Origin: Paenibacillus dakarensis
GTDB taxonomy: Bacteria > Bacillota > Bacilli > Paenibacillales > Paenibacillaceae
Direction of reading: 5' to 3'
Assembly (NCBI RefSeq): GCF_001373415.1
Contig: NZ_CDSE01000017.1
Location: 1 to 64,000, forward strand
DNA: 64,000 bases
The translations under genes and the position numbers were made by a program. Below, in pieces: positions 55,691-64,000 of the stretch (the first letter of the stretch is position 1; each line of letters opens with the position of its first letter). The notes under the pieces were generated by a model. That model was not told where the DNA came from. It saw nothing but the letters and a program-made list of their open reading frames with translations, and ran no database searches.

Positions 55691-56866
55691 TTACAACATC
55701 TCCTTTACTTCGTGTACGCCTTGACCTACCCCGCACACATAAAATTCAGGCTTAAGCCCCGTTCTGGCTTCATAATGATGTGCAACCTCTTTGATCACTC
55801 GATCAACCTCATCTTCATGCACCAATGCCACAGTACAACCACCAAAACCCGCCCCCGTCATACGCGCTCCGAGCGTTCCTGACTGGCGCTGGAATTCTTC
55901 AACCATCGCATCCAGCTCATCCCCGGTCACTTCGTAAAGGTAGCGTAAGGAGTCATGAGATTGATTCATATACTGTCCGAATGTCTCCAGGTCACCTTTC
56001 TTCAGTGCTTCCACGGAATCAAGCACCCTTTGGTTCTCCTCCACAACATGCTGCGCGCGGCGTCTAATCGTCTCATCCTTTATATGGTCTTGCAGGGAGA
56101 TGAATTGTTCGGGTCTCAGCTGCGCTAAGAATGAAAGCGTCGAAAGCTCCTTTTTCAAAATTTCAAGCGCCTGATCGCATTCGCTGCGGCGTTCATTATA
56201 TTTTGAGTCCACCAGGCCTCTCTGTTTCTTCGTGTTTGCGATGACAATTTTATATGCTCCGGTATGAAACGGAACGAGATCATATTCCAGCGTGTCACAC
56301 ATCAACAAAATCGCATGATCCTTACGTCCATTGGCTACAGCAAATTGATCCATAATCCCGGAGTTAACTCCTACGAATAAATTCTCAGCCTTTTGGGAGA
56401 GCTTCGCAATTTCAATGGTATCGGTTTCATGACCTTCCATCACCAGCAGCGCATAAGCGGTTACAACTTCAATCGATGCTGAAGAAGACAATCCTGAACC
56501 GTTCGGAATATCCCCATGATAGAGAAGGTCATAGCCTTTGCTGAACCTGTAGCCTAGTTTATGAAGCTCGTTGATGACTCCAACCGGATAATCAATCCAC
56601 TGACCGCTTTTTTCAAAATCATCTTGTAATGAAATTGTACTTTCGAAAGAAAAATTGGTAGAGGAGAACGAAATCTTCTGATCATCACGTTCCCGGATTA
56701 CCAGGGTTGTACCGAATTCTAGCGCTGCCGGAAGTACATACCCTCCGTTATAATCCAAGTGCTCTCCAATCAGGTTCACGCGTCCTGGTGCATTAAATAC
56801 CCGGTATGAACGATTGCTTTCTCCGTATTTTTCAAGAAACATCTGTTTGAGCTCTTTTTTATTCAT
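55691..56866 (-). CDS. galK: Galactokinase
   Basis: 391 aa, GHMP kinase. Galactose signature GRVNLIGEHLDYNGGYVLP; ATP-binding PNGSGLSSSASIEV; C-terminal GARMTGAGFGGCTVAL. Phosphorylates galactose as the first Leloir step, fitting with galactose released by the GH42 enzyme in region 1. First gene of galKET, with GGAGTGATC before the ATG. Divergent from an AraC-family regulator. Confidence 0.96.
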   Translation of the reverse strand: MNKKELKQMFLEKYGESNRSYRVFNAPGRVNLIGEHLDYNGGYVLPAALEFGTTLVIRERDDQKISFSSTNFSFESTISLQDDFEKSGQWIDYPVGVINELHKLGYRFSKGYDLLYHGDIPNGSGLSSSASIEVVTAYALLVMEGHETDTIEIAKLSQKAENLFVGVNSGIMDQFAVANGRKDHAILLMCDTLEYDLVPFHTGAYKIVIANTKKQRGLVDSKYNERRSECDQALEILKKELSTLSFLAQLRPEQFISLQDHIKDETIRRRAQHVVEENQRVLDSVEALKKGDLETFGQYMNQSHDSLRYLYEVTGDELDAMVEEFQRQSGTLGARMTGAGFGGCTVALVHEDEVDRVIKEVAHHYEARTGLKPEFYVCGVGQGVHEVKEML

Positions 56867-56915
56867 CCGTTGATCACTCCATCCTTTTACATATGGTAGT
56901 TCTGATACCTATAGT

Positions 56916-56930
56916 ATAAGAGACTCTTAT
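56916..56930. repeat. Perfect palindrome in the galK/AraC-regulator intergenic region
   Basis: ATAAGAGACTCTTAT, 7-base arms around a central A. It overlaps a -10-like TATACT on the minus strand (56913-56918), 50-64 bases before galK. TACATATGG occurs as a direct repeat on either side (56888-56896, 56957-56965). Candidate operator; the binding protein is unknown. Confidence 0.45.
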
Positions 56931-56990
56931 GCTGAGAGTAATGTAATCTTGTGTGATACATATGGATAAATGTGACCTTACCCTGTAAAC

Positions 56991-56996
56991 TATAAT
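56991..56996 (+). promoter_or_regulatory. -10 element of the AraC-family regulator gene
   Basis: Perfect TATAAT 54 bases before the ATG; no convincing -35 at 16-18 bases. Confidence 0.4.
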
Positions 56997-57050
56997 TAAG
57001 TATATATGTACTGCCCGCTATCACCTAAATGAAAAATGAGAGGCTGAGTC

Positions 57051-57905
57051 ATGACAATGAAGGAAAGCTACTCCGTATCCTCAAGTCCAATTCATCACGA
57101 TTCAGACAAGCTGAATGTGCTGTTTGCCGGTGAAAGCCAGACGAAGCCGGATCATGCACTCGGACCGAAAATATATGACTACTACTTACTCCATGCCATT
57201 GAGTCCGGTCAGGGATCTTTTCGAACGGAAAGTGATGTTTATAAGCTTGGCCCTGGCGATTGCTTCCTTATCCATCCTGGGCAGCTGGTCAGCTATGTAT
57301 CCAGCCACACTCATCCGTGGAAATACCGATGGGTTGCCTTTTCCGGGAGGGATAGCCACAGCTTCGTAGTTTCTGCCGGCTTTCTCCCAGACTTTCCTGT
57401 GCTGTACCGGGCCGAAACCAATCATATTCCACATTACATTCATCTGATTCAAGAGCTCTTTCATACCAAACAGGAAGGCTCTCATATGGCTGCTATTGGA
57501 TATCTGCACCTGATCTGGGCTGAAGTCATGAACCATACCAGCCGTCCGCTTCAGCTTTCCATAGCGGAACCCCAGGTTCAGCGAACGGTGAAACAAATGA
57601 TCAACTATATGTCTTCGCAGTATGCTCATCCGGTCTCAATAGAGCAAATGTGTGCAAGCCTGGGATATAACCGTGCTTATTTATCTCGTATTTTCAAAAA
57701 AGAAACAGGAGTCTCACCCGTCACCTATTTGCTGAAGCTGAGAATTGATCAGGCCAAACGACTGCTTCGTGAACGGCCTGAGCTTTCGGTTGAACAGGTA
57801 GCTGCTTCTGTCGGGTTAACCGATCCGCTGTATTTTTCAAGGCAATTCAAACGATTCTGCGGACAGTCTCCTTCAAGTTATCGTAGAGACATCTCAGGTA
57901 TGTAG
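57051..57905 (+). CDS. AraC-family transcriptional regulator
   Basis: 284 aa. An N-terminal cupin-like sugar-sensing domain (about 30-165) carries LGPGDCFLIHPGQLVSYVS. The C-terminal AraC HTH domain (about 180-280) carries IEQMCASLGYNRAYLSRIFKKETG and DPLYFSRQFKRFCGQSPSSYRR. Divergent from galKET, 184 bases apart, so probably the galactose-responsive activator (inference). Ribosome site GAGAGGCTGA. Confidence 0.9.
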   Translation: MTMKESYSVSSSPIHHDSDKLNVLFAGESQTKPDHALGPKIYDYYLLHAIESGQGSFRTESDVYKLGPGDCFLIHPGQLVSYVSSHTHPWKYRWVAFSGRDSHSFVVSAGFLPDFPVLYRAETNHIPHYIHLIQELFHTKQEGSHMAAIGYLHLIWAEVMNHTSRPLQLSIAEPQVQRTVKQMINYMSSQYAHPVSIEQMCASLGYNRAYLSRIFKKETGVSPVTYLLKLRIDQAKRLLRERPELSVEQVAASVGLTDPLYFSRQFKRFCGQSPSSYRRDISGM

Positions 57906-57927
57906 CTAATTGTAATGTTCATAAAAA

Positions 57928-57961
57928 AGGCTATCCCAATAGCCTTGACCTGGGATAGCCT
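57928..57961. terminator. Bidirectional terminator between convergent genes
   Basis: Perfect 11-base stem AGGCTATCCCA / TGGGATAGCCT; TTTTTT follows on the minus strand, a weaker AT-rich tail on the plus strand. Confidence 0.8.
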
Positions 57962-57969
57962 CATATAAT

Positions 57970-58980
57970 TTAAGATTCTACTTCATTTTCAGTCTTCAAA
58001 ATCGTCTCGATCCGGTCAAGCTCTTCCTTCGAGATATCCAGATTATCAAGTGCCGCTACATTATCTTCAATCTGACTCACTTTGCTTGCACCGATCAGAG
58101 CAGAGGTAACGCGTTTGCCCCGCAGCACCCATGCCAATGCAAGCTGTGCCAAGCTCTGGCCGCGGGCTGCAGCCACTTGGTTCAAGGCTCGGATTTTACG
58201 CAGCATTTCCGGTGTAATATTGTTCTCATTCAGAAAAACAGAGGGACTGGCGGCACGTGAATCATTCGGTATACCATTCAAATATTTACTTGTCAGCATC
58301 CCCTGTGCCAGCGGCGTGAAGGCAATACTGCCTACTCCATTCTCCTCAAGAACATCAAGCAGGCCGTTCTCTGCCGTACGGTTCAGCATCGAGTAACTCG
58401 GCTGATGGATTAACAGAGGCGTTCCCAAGCTCTTAAGTATGTGAACTGCCTCCTGGGTTTTCTCCGGTGTATAGTTGGATATTCCTACATAAAGCGCCTT
58501 GCCTGAGCGCACGATATGATCCAGTGCCATCATCGTTTCTTCCAGCGGAGTTTCCGGATCCATCCGGTGTGAATAAAAAATATCCACGTAGTCCAGTCCC
58601 ATCCGTTTTAGGCTTTGATCCAAACTGGATATCATATATTTTCGTGAACCCCATTCTCCGTAAGGTCCCGGCCACATATAGTATCCTGCTTTTGTAGAGA
58701 TCACAAGCTCATCCCGATACTCCTTTAAATCCCGGGAGAGTATCTTGCCAAAGGTTTCCTCAGCCGATCCTGCCGGAGGGCCATAGTTATTAGCCAAATC
58801 AAAATGAGTAATGCCCAGGTCGAACGCACGCATAACCATGCTTCGTCCATTTTCATAAGTGTCGATCCCCCCGAAATTATGCCAAAGCCCTAGGGAAATA
58901 GCCGGAAGCTTCAGTCCGGATCGTCCACATCGGTTATATACCATTCCCTCATAGCGTTGTTCACTAGCTACATATGTCAT
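57970..58980 (-). CDS. Aldo/keto reductase (YghZ-like, glyceraldehyde-3-phosphate reductase type)
   Basis: 336 aa from the ATG at 58980 after GGCAGGGATC; the frame to 59046 crosses the promoter. NADPH-dependent reductase. Catalytic tetrad residues lie in FDLANNYGPP (Asp, Tyr), STKAGYYMWPGPYG (Lys) and FYSHRMDPETP (His). LPAISLGLWHNFGG near the start is typical of the YghZ/YeaE group. Physiological substrate not certain. Confidence 0.9.
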   Translation of the reverse strand: MTYVASEQRYEGMVYNRCGRSGLKLPAISLGLWHNFGGIDTYENGRSMVMRAFDLGITHFDLANNYGPPAGSAEETFGKILSRDLKEYRDELVISTKAGYYMWPGPYGEWGSRKYMISSLDQSLKRMGLDYVDIFYSHRMDPETPLEETMMALDHIVRSGKALYVGISNYTPEKTQEAVHILKSLGTPLLIHQPSYSMLNRTAENGLLDVLEENGVGSIAFTPLAQGMLTSKYLNGIPNDSRAASPSVFLNENNITPEMLRKIRALNQVAAARGQSLAQLALAWVLRGKRVTSALIGASKVSQIEDNVAALDNLDISKEELDRIETILKTENEVES

Positions 58981-59026
58981 CTGCGATCCCTGCCTTTCTG
59001 AAATGATGCATCGATTATTCATTGTT

Positions 59027-59056
59027 ATATTAGCTTGTTTTAGCAACCATTAGCAA
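59027..59056 (-). promoter_or_regulatory. Possible SigA-type promoter of the aldo/keto reductase gene
   Basis: Minus strand TTGCTA, 18-base spacer, TAATAT, 47 bases before the ATG. TTGCTAA is repeated 10 bases later. Confidence 0.45.
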
Positions 59057-59104
59057 GAAAGCGATTTCAAACTTCGTATGTTTATTTGACTCTTACAAAA
59101 GCTG

Positions 59105-59860
59105 CTAATCTCTGTGCAGCAGTTTTGTAACCTGTGTCATGACCTCTCCGATGCGATCTGCAATCAATAGACCGGCACGTTGGTCATATGGTGTAGGATC
59201 CGCATTAAGCAGAGCAACCTTACTGCCGTGGAAATAATTCACCAGCTCAGCTGCCGGATGCACGGTTAACGATGTGCCTCCGATGATCAGAAGGTCAGCG
59301 GTGGAAATTTCCTGCACGGAGCTCATCAAAATTTGTTGATCTAGCTCTTCTTCGTATAAAACGACATCCGGCTTGATTATACCGCCACATACTGGACAAC
59401 GGGGGACCATCTCGGACATAGCCATAATATCCTGCAAGGAATAAAATTTCGAGCAGTCCATGCAATAATTCCGGTGAATAGAACCATGGAGCTCCAGTAC
59501 ATTTATGCTTCCTGCCGTCTGATGCAGCCCATCAATATTTTGGGTTATGACCGCTTTAAGCTTTCCTTCCTGCTCCAGCCGACCGAGCAGATGATGACAT
59601 CCGTTCGGTTTAGCATGAGGATGAAGCATTTTACTGCGATAGAAATCAAAAAATACATCCGGATGATTCATAAAAAATGTATGGCTGAGCATTTCCTCCG
59701 GTGGATAAGGAGAATGATGCTCTGTTTGGTAAAGACCGGCAGCGGACCTAAAATCTGGAATTCCACTCTCGGTTGATGTGCCTGCCCCGCCAAAAAAAAC
59801 GATGTAATCACTTGCTTCAATCCAAGTAGCTAGTCTTTCGATCTTTTCCTTATTGTCCAC
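59105..59860 (-). CDS. Sirtuin NAD-dependent protein deacylase (Sir2/CobB)
   Basis: 251 aa from a GTG at 59860 spaced 7 bases from GGAGGT. NAD-binding GGAGTSTESGIPDFR; catalytic His in TQNIDGLHQTAG; zinc ribbon CMDCSKFY...CPVCGG; IIGGTSLTVHPAA. Removes acyl groups from lysines. 36 bases after the HAD phosphatase gene, same strand, probably one operon. Confidence 0.92.
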   Translation of the reverse strand: MDNKEKIERLATWIEASDYIVFFGGAGTSTESGIPDFRSAAGLYQTEHHSPYPPEEMLSHTFFMNHPDVFFDFYRSKMLHPHAKPNGCHHLLGRLEQEGKLKAVITQNIDGLHQTAGSINVLELHGSIHRNYCMDCSKFYSLQDIMAMSEMVPRCPVCGGIIKPDVVLYEEELDQQILMSSVQEISTADLLIIGGTSLTVHPAAELVNYFHGSKVALLNADPTPYDQRAGLLIADRIGEVMTQVTKLLHRD

Positions 59861-59896
59861 TCCGTGCACCTCCGTACAGCGCCAAAATAACAAAAT

Positions 59897-60661
59897 CTAT
59901 TTTACTTTTATATCATTATAATCCTTTATGACAATATCGGCATCTATGAGATGCTCGGATCCGCCATCTTCTTTAATAATCCCGACCGCGAGTACAGCTC
60001 CAGCCTGTTTAGCCATCTGCATATCACTGTTACTATCTCCAATAACGACTACTTCCTCCGGCGTCAATCCCAGCCGTTTGCAGGCCAATTCTACCATTTC
60101 GGGATGTGGCTTTCCGTTTACTGCCTGATCCCGGCCGATAATCACCGAGAAAAAGTCCTTTATACCCAGCCACTCTATTTGCTCCAATGCAGCTTCTGTT
60201 ATATCTGAAGTGACCACAGCCATATCGATGGATGCTTTTCTGCAATCAAGCAAAAAGTCTCTTAGCCCTGGCATAGGAAAAGCTGGTTTATCCTGCCGTA
60301 GTTGGTACATTGCATTATTGGTAATTTGGTTAACCTGGATGATTGCTTCATTCCAGGGCATACCGGCTGCATAAAGCTGCCATGCCAGAATCCCCTTCGT
60401 TTCTTCTACAGTTCCCATGGCAAGAGGCCCTTGGGCATCGTAGTCTGATACCTTTCCCCCTTCATTATGAACGGTTCCAAGCACCTTGCTCTTTGGCACT
60501 GTAAACGCCGAGCCCATAAACGATAGCCGCTCTTCCATGAACTGCAAAACGTAATCTGCCCAGCCGCCCCATAGTGCCATGAATTGAAGCAAAGTTCCGT
60601 CCTTATCGAATAATATTCCACGGCATGGGAATGAGCGTCCATTCACCTGAACGATTGGCAA
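59897..60661 (-). CDS. HAD-superfamily phosphatase (phosphoglycolate phosphatase-like)
   Basis: 254 aa from a TTG at 60661, spaced 7 bases from AAGGGAGGG; the frame open to 61033 overlaps the divergent acyltransferase gene and is rejected. HAD motifs: FDKDGTLL (I), VVTSDI (II), GKPHPEM (III) and VVIGDSNSDMQMAKQAG (IV). A helical cap lies between I and II. Substrate unknown. Upstream of the sirtuin. Confidence 0.85.
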   Translation of the reverse strand: MPIVQVNGRSFPCRGILFDKDGTLLQFMALWGGWADYVLQFMEERLSFMGSAFTVPKSKVLGTVHNEGGKVSDYDAQGPLAMGTVEETKGILAWQLYAAGMPWNEAIIQVNQITNNAMYQLRQDKPAFPMPGLRDFLLDCRKASIDMAVVTSDITEAALEQIEWLGIKDFFSVIIGRDQAVNGKPHPEMVELACKRLGLTPEEVVVIGDSNSDMQMAKQAGAVLAVGIIKEDGGSEHLIDADIVIKDYNDIKVK

Positions 60662-60908
60662 GCTGAATCCCTCCCTTTTTTTGATGATACTCTTTCTATA
60701 TAGAAATGTCTCCTTTTTCTTCCTCATCCCTTCGATACTTTGCCACATTTGAAAGCGCTGACAGCACCACACTTTGTGATTTAAATCACCTAATAAAATG
60801 TCTAATAGGAGTAACTTAAAATTGTAAATAAACGGTATCCATTGATTATAAAAATAACAATAAAAACTAGCCCGCTCAACAAGACTAAAGGGCTGTGGGG
60901 GGGAAACC

Positions 60909-61949
60909 ATGAACGGCACCATAGAGCAGAAGGGTGAAACCTTCTTTCTCAACCTTCGCTTTATTTTAATCGTCACTGTCTTTATCGGTAATGCCATTGA
61001 ACCATTAATTACCCGAATGGACAATCTTAACACGCTTTACTTATGGATTTTTTCATTTCATATGCCTCTTTTCGTTCTCGTTACCGGATACTTTGCCAAA
61101 GCATCAATGCATGGTAAAACCGGACGGAATGTTCTTTTGCAAATTGGGATGCAGTATATCATTTTCCAAAGTATTTATTCGATATTAGACGCGACCGTCT
61201 TTCATGTAGAGGATATACACCGTTCCTTTTTTGCACCTTATCTTCTCTTATGGTTCCTGTTCAGCCATGCATGCTGGCGTCTGCTGCTTATGTCGTTAAG
61301 AAGATGTACAATTGGACAGCAGCTTCTCATCGCAGTCTTATGCGGTGTGCTTGCTGGTTATTTGCCTGTAGACGGTGTCTGGTTAAGCATAAGCCGGACT
61401 TTTGTCTTCTTCCCGTTCTTTGTAGGAGGCTACCATTTTTCTTTCGAGGCGTTCGCCCGGTATTTCAAGCAGTGGACTAGAGGTATTGCCGCCTTCATCT
61501 CCCTGCTCCTGCTTATCGGATTCAGCATATGGGGAAACAAGCTTGACGCAGGCTGGTTTTATGGCAGCTTGACTTATTCCCAGCTCGGGTATGAAGCCTG
61601 GAATGCCGGTATATACCGGTTAGCCACTTATGCCTTCCAGTTCATCGCATCTGCTGCTTTTCTTGCCTGGGTGCCTATGGCAATGGGACGAATGACAGAC
61701 CTCGGCCGCCGTACATTATATGTATTCTTGCTTCACGGATTTATTATACGTTCCCTTGATTATGCCGGTCTCCATGAGTCGATCTCCAATACAGGCGGAG
61801 CGGTGCTTCTGATTCTCGCTGCGATATTATGCACTATACTGCTTGCACAGCCTGGCTTTAAACGTCTGTTCCGCCCGATTATCGAACCATCCGTTGACGG
61901 AGTTGTTCAATTTGGATATCGGCCGATGCGCCGTTTTTTTGCCAGATAA
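60909..61949 (+). CDS. Membrane acyltransferase (acyltransferase-3 family)
   Basis: 346 aa, about ten membrane helices. NLRFILIVTVFIGNAIEP and FSFHMPLFVLVTGYFAK (conserved His) mark the acyltransferase-3 (PF01757) fold of sugar O-acetyltransferases; FLLHGFIIRSLDY is near the end. Probably modifies an extracellular polysaccharide or cell-wall component. GTGGGGGGG lies 6 bases before the ATG. Divergent from the HAD gene; 60662-60908 holds the two start regions and nothing else I can support. Confidence 0.85.
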   Translation: MNGTIEQKGETFFLNLRFILIVTVFIGNAIEPLITRMDNLNTLYLWIFSFHMPLFVLVTGYFAKASMHGKTGRNVLLQIGMQYIIFQSIYSILDATVFHVEDIHRSFFAPYLLLWFLFSHACWRLLLMSLRRCTIGQQLLIAVLCGVLAGYLPVDGVWLSISRTFVFFPFFVGGYHFSFEAFARYFKQWTRGIAAFISLLLLIGFSIWGNKLDAGWFYGSLTYSQLGYEAWNAGIYRLATYAFQFIASAAFLAWVPMAMGRMTDLGRRTLYVFLLHGFIIRSLDYAGLHESISNTGGAVLLILAAILCTILLAQPGFKRLFRPIIEPSVDGVVQFGYRPMRRFFAR

Positions 61950-62053
61950 CATTACAAAATTGCCAATCTTTAGTCGTTTTTTTGTTTCATTACAAGTTAG
62001 CTGTGGTAAGTAAAACATGCGCACAGCAAACGACTGAAAAGGAGTGATTTGTG

Positions 62054-62302
62054 ATGGCAAACAGCAAGAATAACGGAAAGATGTCCAGAGAAGAAGCCGG
62101 TCGTCTTGGTGGTGAGGCTACAGCCAAAAAGCATAATCGCGAATTTTATCAGCAAATTGGCAGAAAAGGCGGTCAAGCCACATCTCAAAACCATAACCGG
62201 GAATTCTATCAGGAAATTGGCCAAAAAGGCGGAGAAGCCACTTCCCGTAATCATGATCGAGATTTCTATCAGGAAATTGGGCGCAAAGGCGGAAAAAAGT
62301 GA
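62054..62302 (+). CDS. KGG-repeat general stress protein
   Basis: 82 aa from the ATG at 62054; a GTG directly before it (62051) is an alternative, with AAAAGGAG upstream. After an N-terminal partial unit (SREEAGRLGGEATA) there are three tandem 20-residue units of the type HNREFYQEIGRKGGEATS, ending KGGKK. This is the stress-induced KGG/Con-10 pattern (related to B. subtilis GsiB), hydrophilic and probably intrinsically disordered. Linked to desiccation or stress tolerance in other bacteria. Confidence 0.88.
   Translation: MANSKNNGKMSREEAGRLGGEATAKKHNREFYQQIGRKGGQATSQNHNREFYQEIGQKGGEATSRNHDRDFYQEIGRKGGKK
62126..62299 (+). repeat. Three tandem 60-base coding repeats
   Basis: Units at 62126-62185, 62186-62245 and 62246-62299 (last truncated) encode the KGG repeats. 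Differences are mostly at third codon positions plus Q/E, K/R and N/D changes, which indicates selection on the protein. Confidence 0.8.
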
Positions 62303-62314
62303 ATTCACTCATAT

Positions 62315-62352
62315 AAGAGGTCTGCTCCTATTAAAGGATCAGGCTTCTTTAT
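62315..62352 (+). terminator. Possible terminator after the KGG-protein gene
   Basis: AAGAGGTCTG / CAGGCTTCTT stem with two G:T pairs, short T-tail; 13 bases after the stop. The rest of 62303-62529 holds a short CCGGC-TGCTTT-GCCGG hairpin (62455-62471) and the ilvD ribosome site. Confidence 0.4.
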
Positions 62353-62529
62353 GTTTTATGGATAAATCCCTCTCCCGTGCTCTTGAAATCGTATAGAAAT
62401 ACCTACCTTTTTATGTTAGACTCATATAAAACCTAAACGTTCATTCCGGGCATCCGGCTGCTTTGCCGGTGAACCGCGATAAAGCGCTAGACAATCCAAT
62501 TTTAAGAGATCCGGGGGGGAACCGACATC

Positions 62530-64000
62530 ATGACAGCAAAAAAAATGCGTTCAGACATGATTAAGAAAGGCTTTGATCGGGCGCCGCACCGCAGCTTGCT
62601 GCGTGCAGCCGGCGTTAAAGAGGAAGACTTCGGCAAGCCGTTTATTGCTGTATGTAACTCTTATATCGACATCGTTCCAGGCCATGTCCATCTACAGGAA
62701 TTCGGCAAAATCGTAAAAGAAGCGATCCGTGAAGCTGGCGGTGTGCCTTTCGAATTTAATACCATTGGGGTCGATGATGGCATTGCCATGGGACACATCG
62801 GTATGCGTTATTCCTTGCCGAGCCGTGAAATCATTGCAGATTCTCTGGAAACGGTAGTTTCAGCACACTGGTTCGACGGAATGGTATGTATCCCGAACTG
62901 TGACAAGATTACACCGGGAATGCTAATGGGTGCTTTGCGTGTCAACATTCCAACCATCGTTGTCAGCGGTGGTCCGATGAAAGCCGGTGTGGACAGCAAA
63001 GGACGCAGATTATCTCTTACCTCCGTATTCGAAGGCGTCGGCGCTCACCAAGTCGGTAAAATTAATGATGATGAGCTGCTCGAGCTTGAACAGTATGGAT
63101 GTCCAACCTGTGGTTCATGCTCTGGTATGTTCACGGCTAACTCCATGAACTGTCTTTCCGAAGCACTTGGCCTTGCCTTACCTGGTAATGGTACCATTCT
63201 TGCCGTTGCCGAAGAACGCAGAGAGTTCGTCAAACAATCCGCCCGTCAGCTGATGAAGCTTATCGAAATGGATCTCAAACCGCGTGATATTGTAACACGT
63301 GAGGCTATTGATAATGCTTTTGCACTGGATATGGCGATGGGAGGCTCCACCAACACGGTACTTCATACTCTTGCTCTCGCGCATGAAGCGGGCATTGATT
63401 ACCCTTTGGAGCGTATTAACGAAGTTGCAGACCGTGTTCCACATATCTCTAAGCTTGCACCGGCGTCCGATTACTTTATCGAGGATGTTCATATTGCAGG
63501 TGGCGTAAGTGCAGTTCTGCATGAACTGCTCAAGAAACCTGGAGCTTTGTATGGAGACTGCATTACTGTATCAGGCAAGACTCTTGCTGAGAATGTAGAA
63601 GGATGCGAAATTCAGGATACGAATGTGATCCATCCCATCGATCAGCCTTACTCTGAGCGTGGGGGCCTTGCCGTTCTATACGGTAACCTTGCACCGGAAG
63701 GCTCAATCATTAAGGTTGGTGCGGTAGATCCTTCCGTAGGTGGTTATCATAGAGGACCTGCTATCTGCTTCGACTCACAAGAAGAGGCACTAGAAGGCAT
63801 TGCAAACGGCAAAGTAAAAGAAGGCGACGTCGTTGTTATTCGATATGAAGGTCCTAAAGGCGGACCAGGAATGCCAGAGATGCTCGCACCTACATCCCAG
63901 ATTGCTGGAATGGGACTGGGAGCGAAGGTCGGTCTCATTACCGACGGACGATTCTCAGGAGCATCCCGTGGAATAAGTATCGGTCACATTTCCCCTGAAG
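62530..64000 (+). CDS. ilvD: Dihydroxy-acid dehydratase (runs off the right edge)
   Basis: About 490 codons visible. Iron-sulfur enzyme of valine/isoleucine/pantothenate synthesis, converting dihydroxy acids to 2-keto acids. Cluster-binding Cys in [19 protein letters not shown] and [18 protein letters not shown]; late motifs [11 protein letters not shown] and [13 protein letters not shown]. The frame is open to the window end with roughly 70 residues missing. ATG at 62530 after GGGGGGG. No T-box leader is recognisable. Confidence 0.95.
   Translation, partial: MTAKKMRSDMIKKGFDRAPHRSLLRAAGVKEEDFGKPFIAVCNSYIDIVPGHVHLQEFGKIVKEAIREAGGVPFEFNTIGVDDGIAMGHIGMRYSLPSREIIADSLETVVSAHWFDGMVCIPNCDKITPGMLMGALRVNIPTIVVSGGPMKAGVDSKGRRLSLTSVFEGVGAHQVGKINDDELLELEQYGCPTCGSCSGMFTANSMNCLSEALGLALPGNGTILAVAEERREFVKQSARQLMKLIEMDLKPRDIVTREAIDNAFALDMAMGGSTNTVLHTLALAHEAGIDYPLERINEVADRVPHISKLAPASDYFIEDVHIAGGVSAVLHELLKKPGALYGDCITVSGKTLAENVEGCEIQDTNVIHPIDQPYSERGGLAVLYGNLAPEGSIIKVGAVDPSVGGYHRGPAICFDSQEEALEGIANGKVKEGDVVVIRYEGPKGGPGMPEMLAPTSQIAGMGLGAKVGLITDGRFSGASRGISIGHISPE

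Noticed and set aside
60662..61033. Long N-terminal extension of the HAD phosphatase
   Set aside because: It overlaps the divergent acyltransferase gene, and a strong ribosome site with a TTG start lies directly before the HAD domain.
61990..62025. SigB-like promoter (GTTT ... GTGGTAA) before the KGG gene
   Set aside because: The -10 is a poor match to GGGTAT and the SigB regulon is not assured in Paenibacillus-like genomes; kept only as a note.
62470..62490. T-box-like string CCGGTGAACCGCG in the ilvD leader
   Set aside because: It resembles the T-box antiterminator core AGGGTGGNACCGCG but lacks a base and the AGGG start. The leader is too short for the specifier stem, and no following terminator/antiterminator pair is visible.
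1..64000. Mobile elements, CRISPR arrays, phage genes, tRNA or rRNA
   Set aside because: I saw no transposase or integrase frames, no regularly spaced repeats and no recognisable tRNA or rRNA sequence in the window.

Overview
The window looks like chromosomal DNA of a spore-forming Firmicute, most likely Paenibacillus. The evidence is the N-terminal half of a sporulation sigma factor (SigK type), strong GGAGG-type ribosome binding sites, GTG and TTG starts, several carbohydrate ABC importers paired with YesM/YesN-type two-component systems, CcpA-like cre boxes, a B. subtilis-type glcT/ptsG/ptsHI locus, a floT/yuaF pair and khtTU. I recognise no rRNA, tRNA, CRISPR array, prophage or insertion sequence.

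Region 1 (1-11.3 kb). A minus-strand sigK runs off the left edge, and its last few visible codons depart from the family sequence. A minus-strand operon follows, read from its promoter: a sugar-binding lipoprotein, two permeases and a GH42 beta-galactosidase. It is divergent from a plus-strand response regulator and sensor kinase, and an FAD-dependent oxidoreductase lies beyond the kinase. Region 2 (11.3-23.7 kb) is all minus strand. One operon encodes a lipoprotein, a kinase and a regulator. A second encodes two permeases, a binding protein and a large secreted GHL10-like protein that has lost its S-layer anchor in frame. A perfect cre box precedes the permeases.

Region 3 (23.8-28.6 kb) has a zinc-ribbon protein and a LytS/LytT-type two-component system next to a CstA-family transporter, which suggests pyruvate or peptide uptake. 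Region 4 (28.7-35.8 kb) is a third sugar-importer operon, divergent from its kinase and regulator. None of the three importers has its own ATPase gene, so they probably share an MsmX-type ATPase encoded elsewhere.

Region 5 (35.9-43.7 kb) contains two small proteins of unknown function, KhtT/KhtU (K+/H+ antiport), a YitT-family membrane protein, a membrane-anchored glycerophosphodiester phosphodiesterase, ribosomal protein L25/Ctc and a type I pullulanase. Region 6 (43.7-53.1 kb) is the glucose phosphotransferase locus glcT-ptsG-ptsH-ptsI with a recognisable RNA antiterminator site, followed by yuaF-floT behind a SigW-like promoter and an iron-containing alcohol dehydrogenase.

Region 7 (53.1-57.9 kb) is the Leloir operon galK-galE-galT, divergent from an AraC-family regulator. 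Region 8 (58-64 kb) holds an aldo/keto reductase, a sirtuin, a HAD phosphatase, a membrane acyltransferase, a KGG-repeat stress protein and the first part of ilvD, which runs off the right edge.

Together the genes cover sensing, import and breakdown of oligosaccharides (beta-galactosides, alpha-glucans, galactose) under CcpA and PTS control. Several starts were moved from the longest open frame to the codon with the best ribosome binding site; each entry says where. Function calls rest on motif recognition by eye, without database searches.
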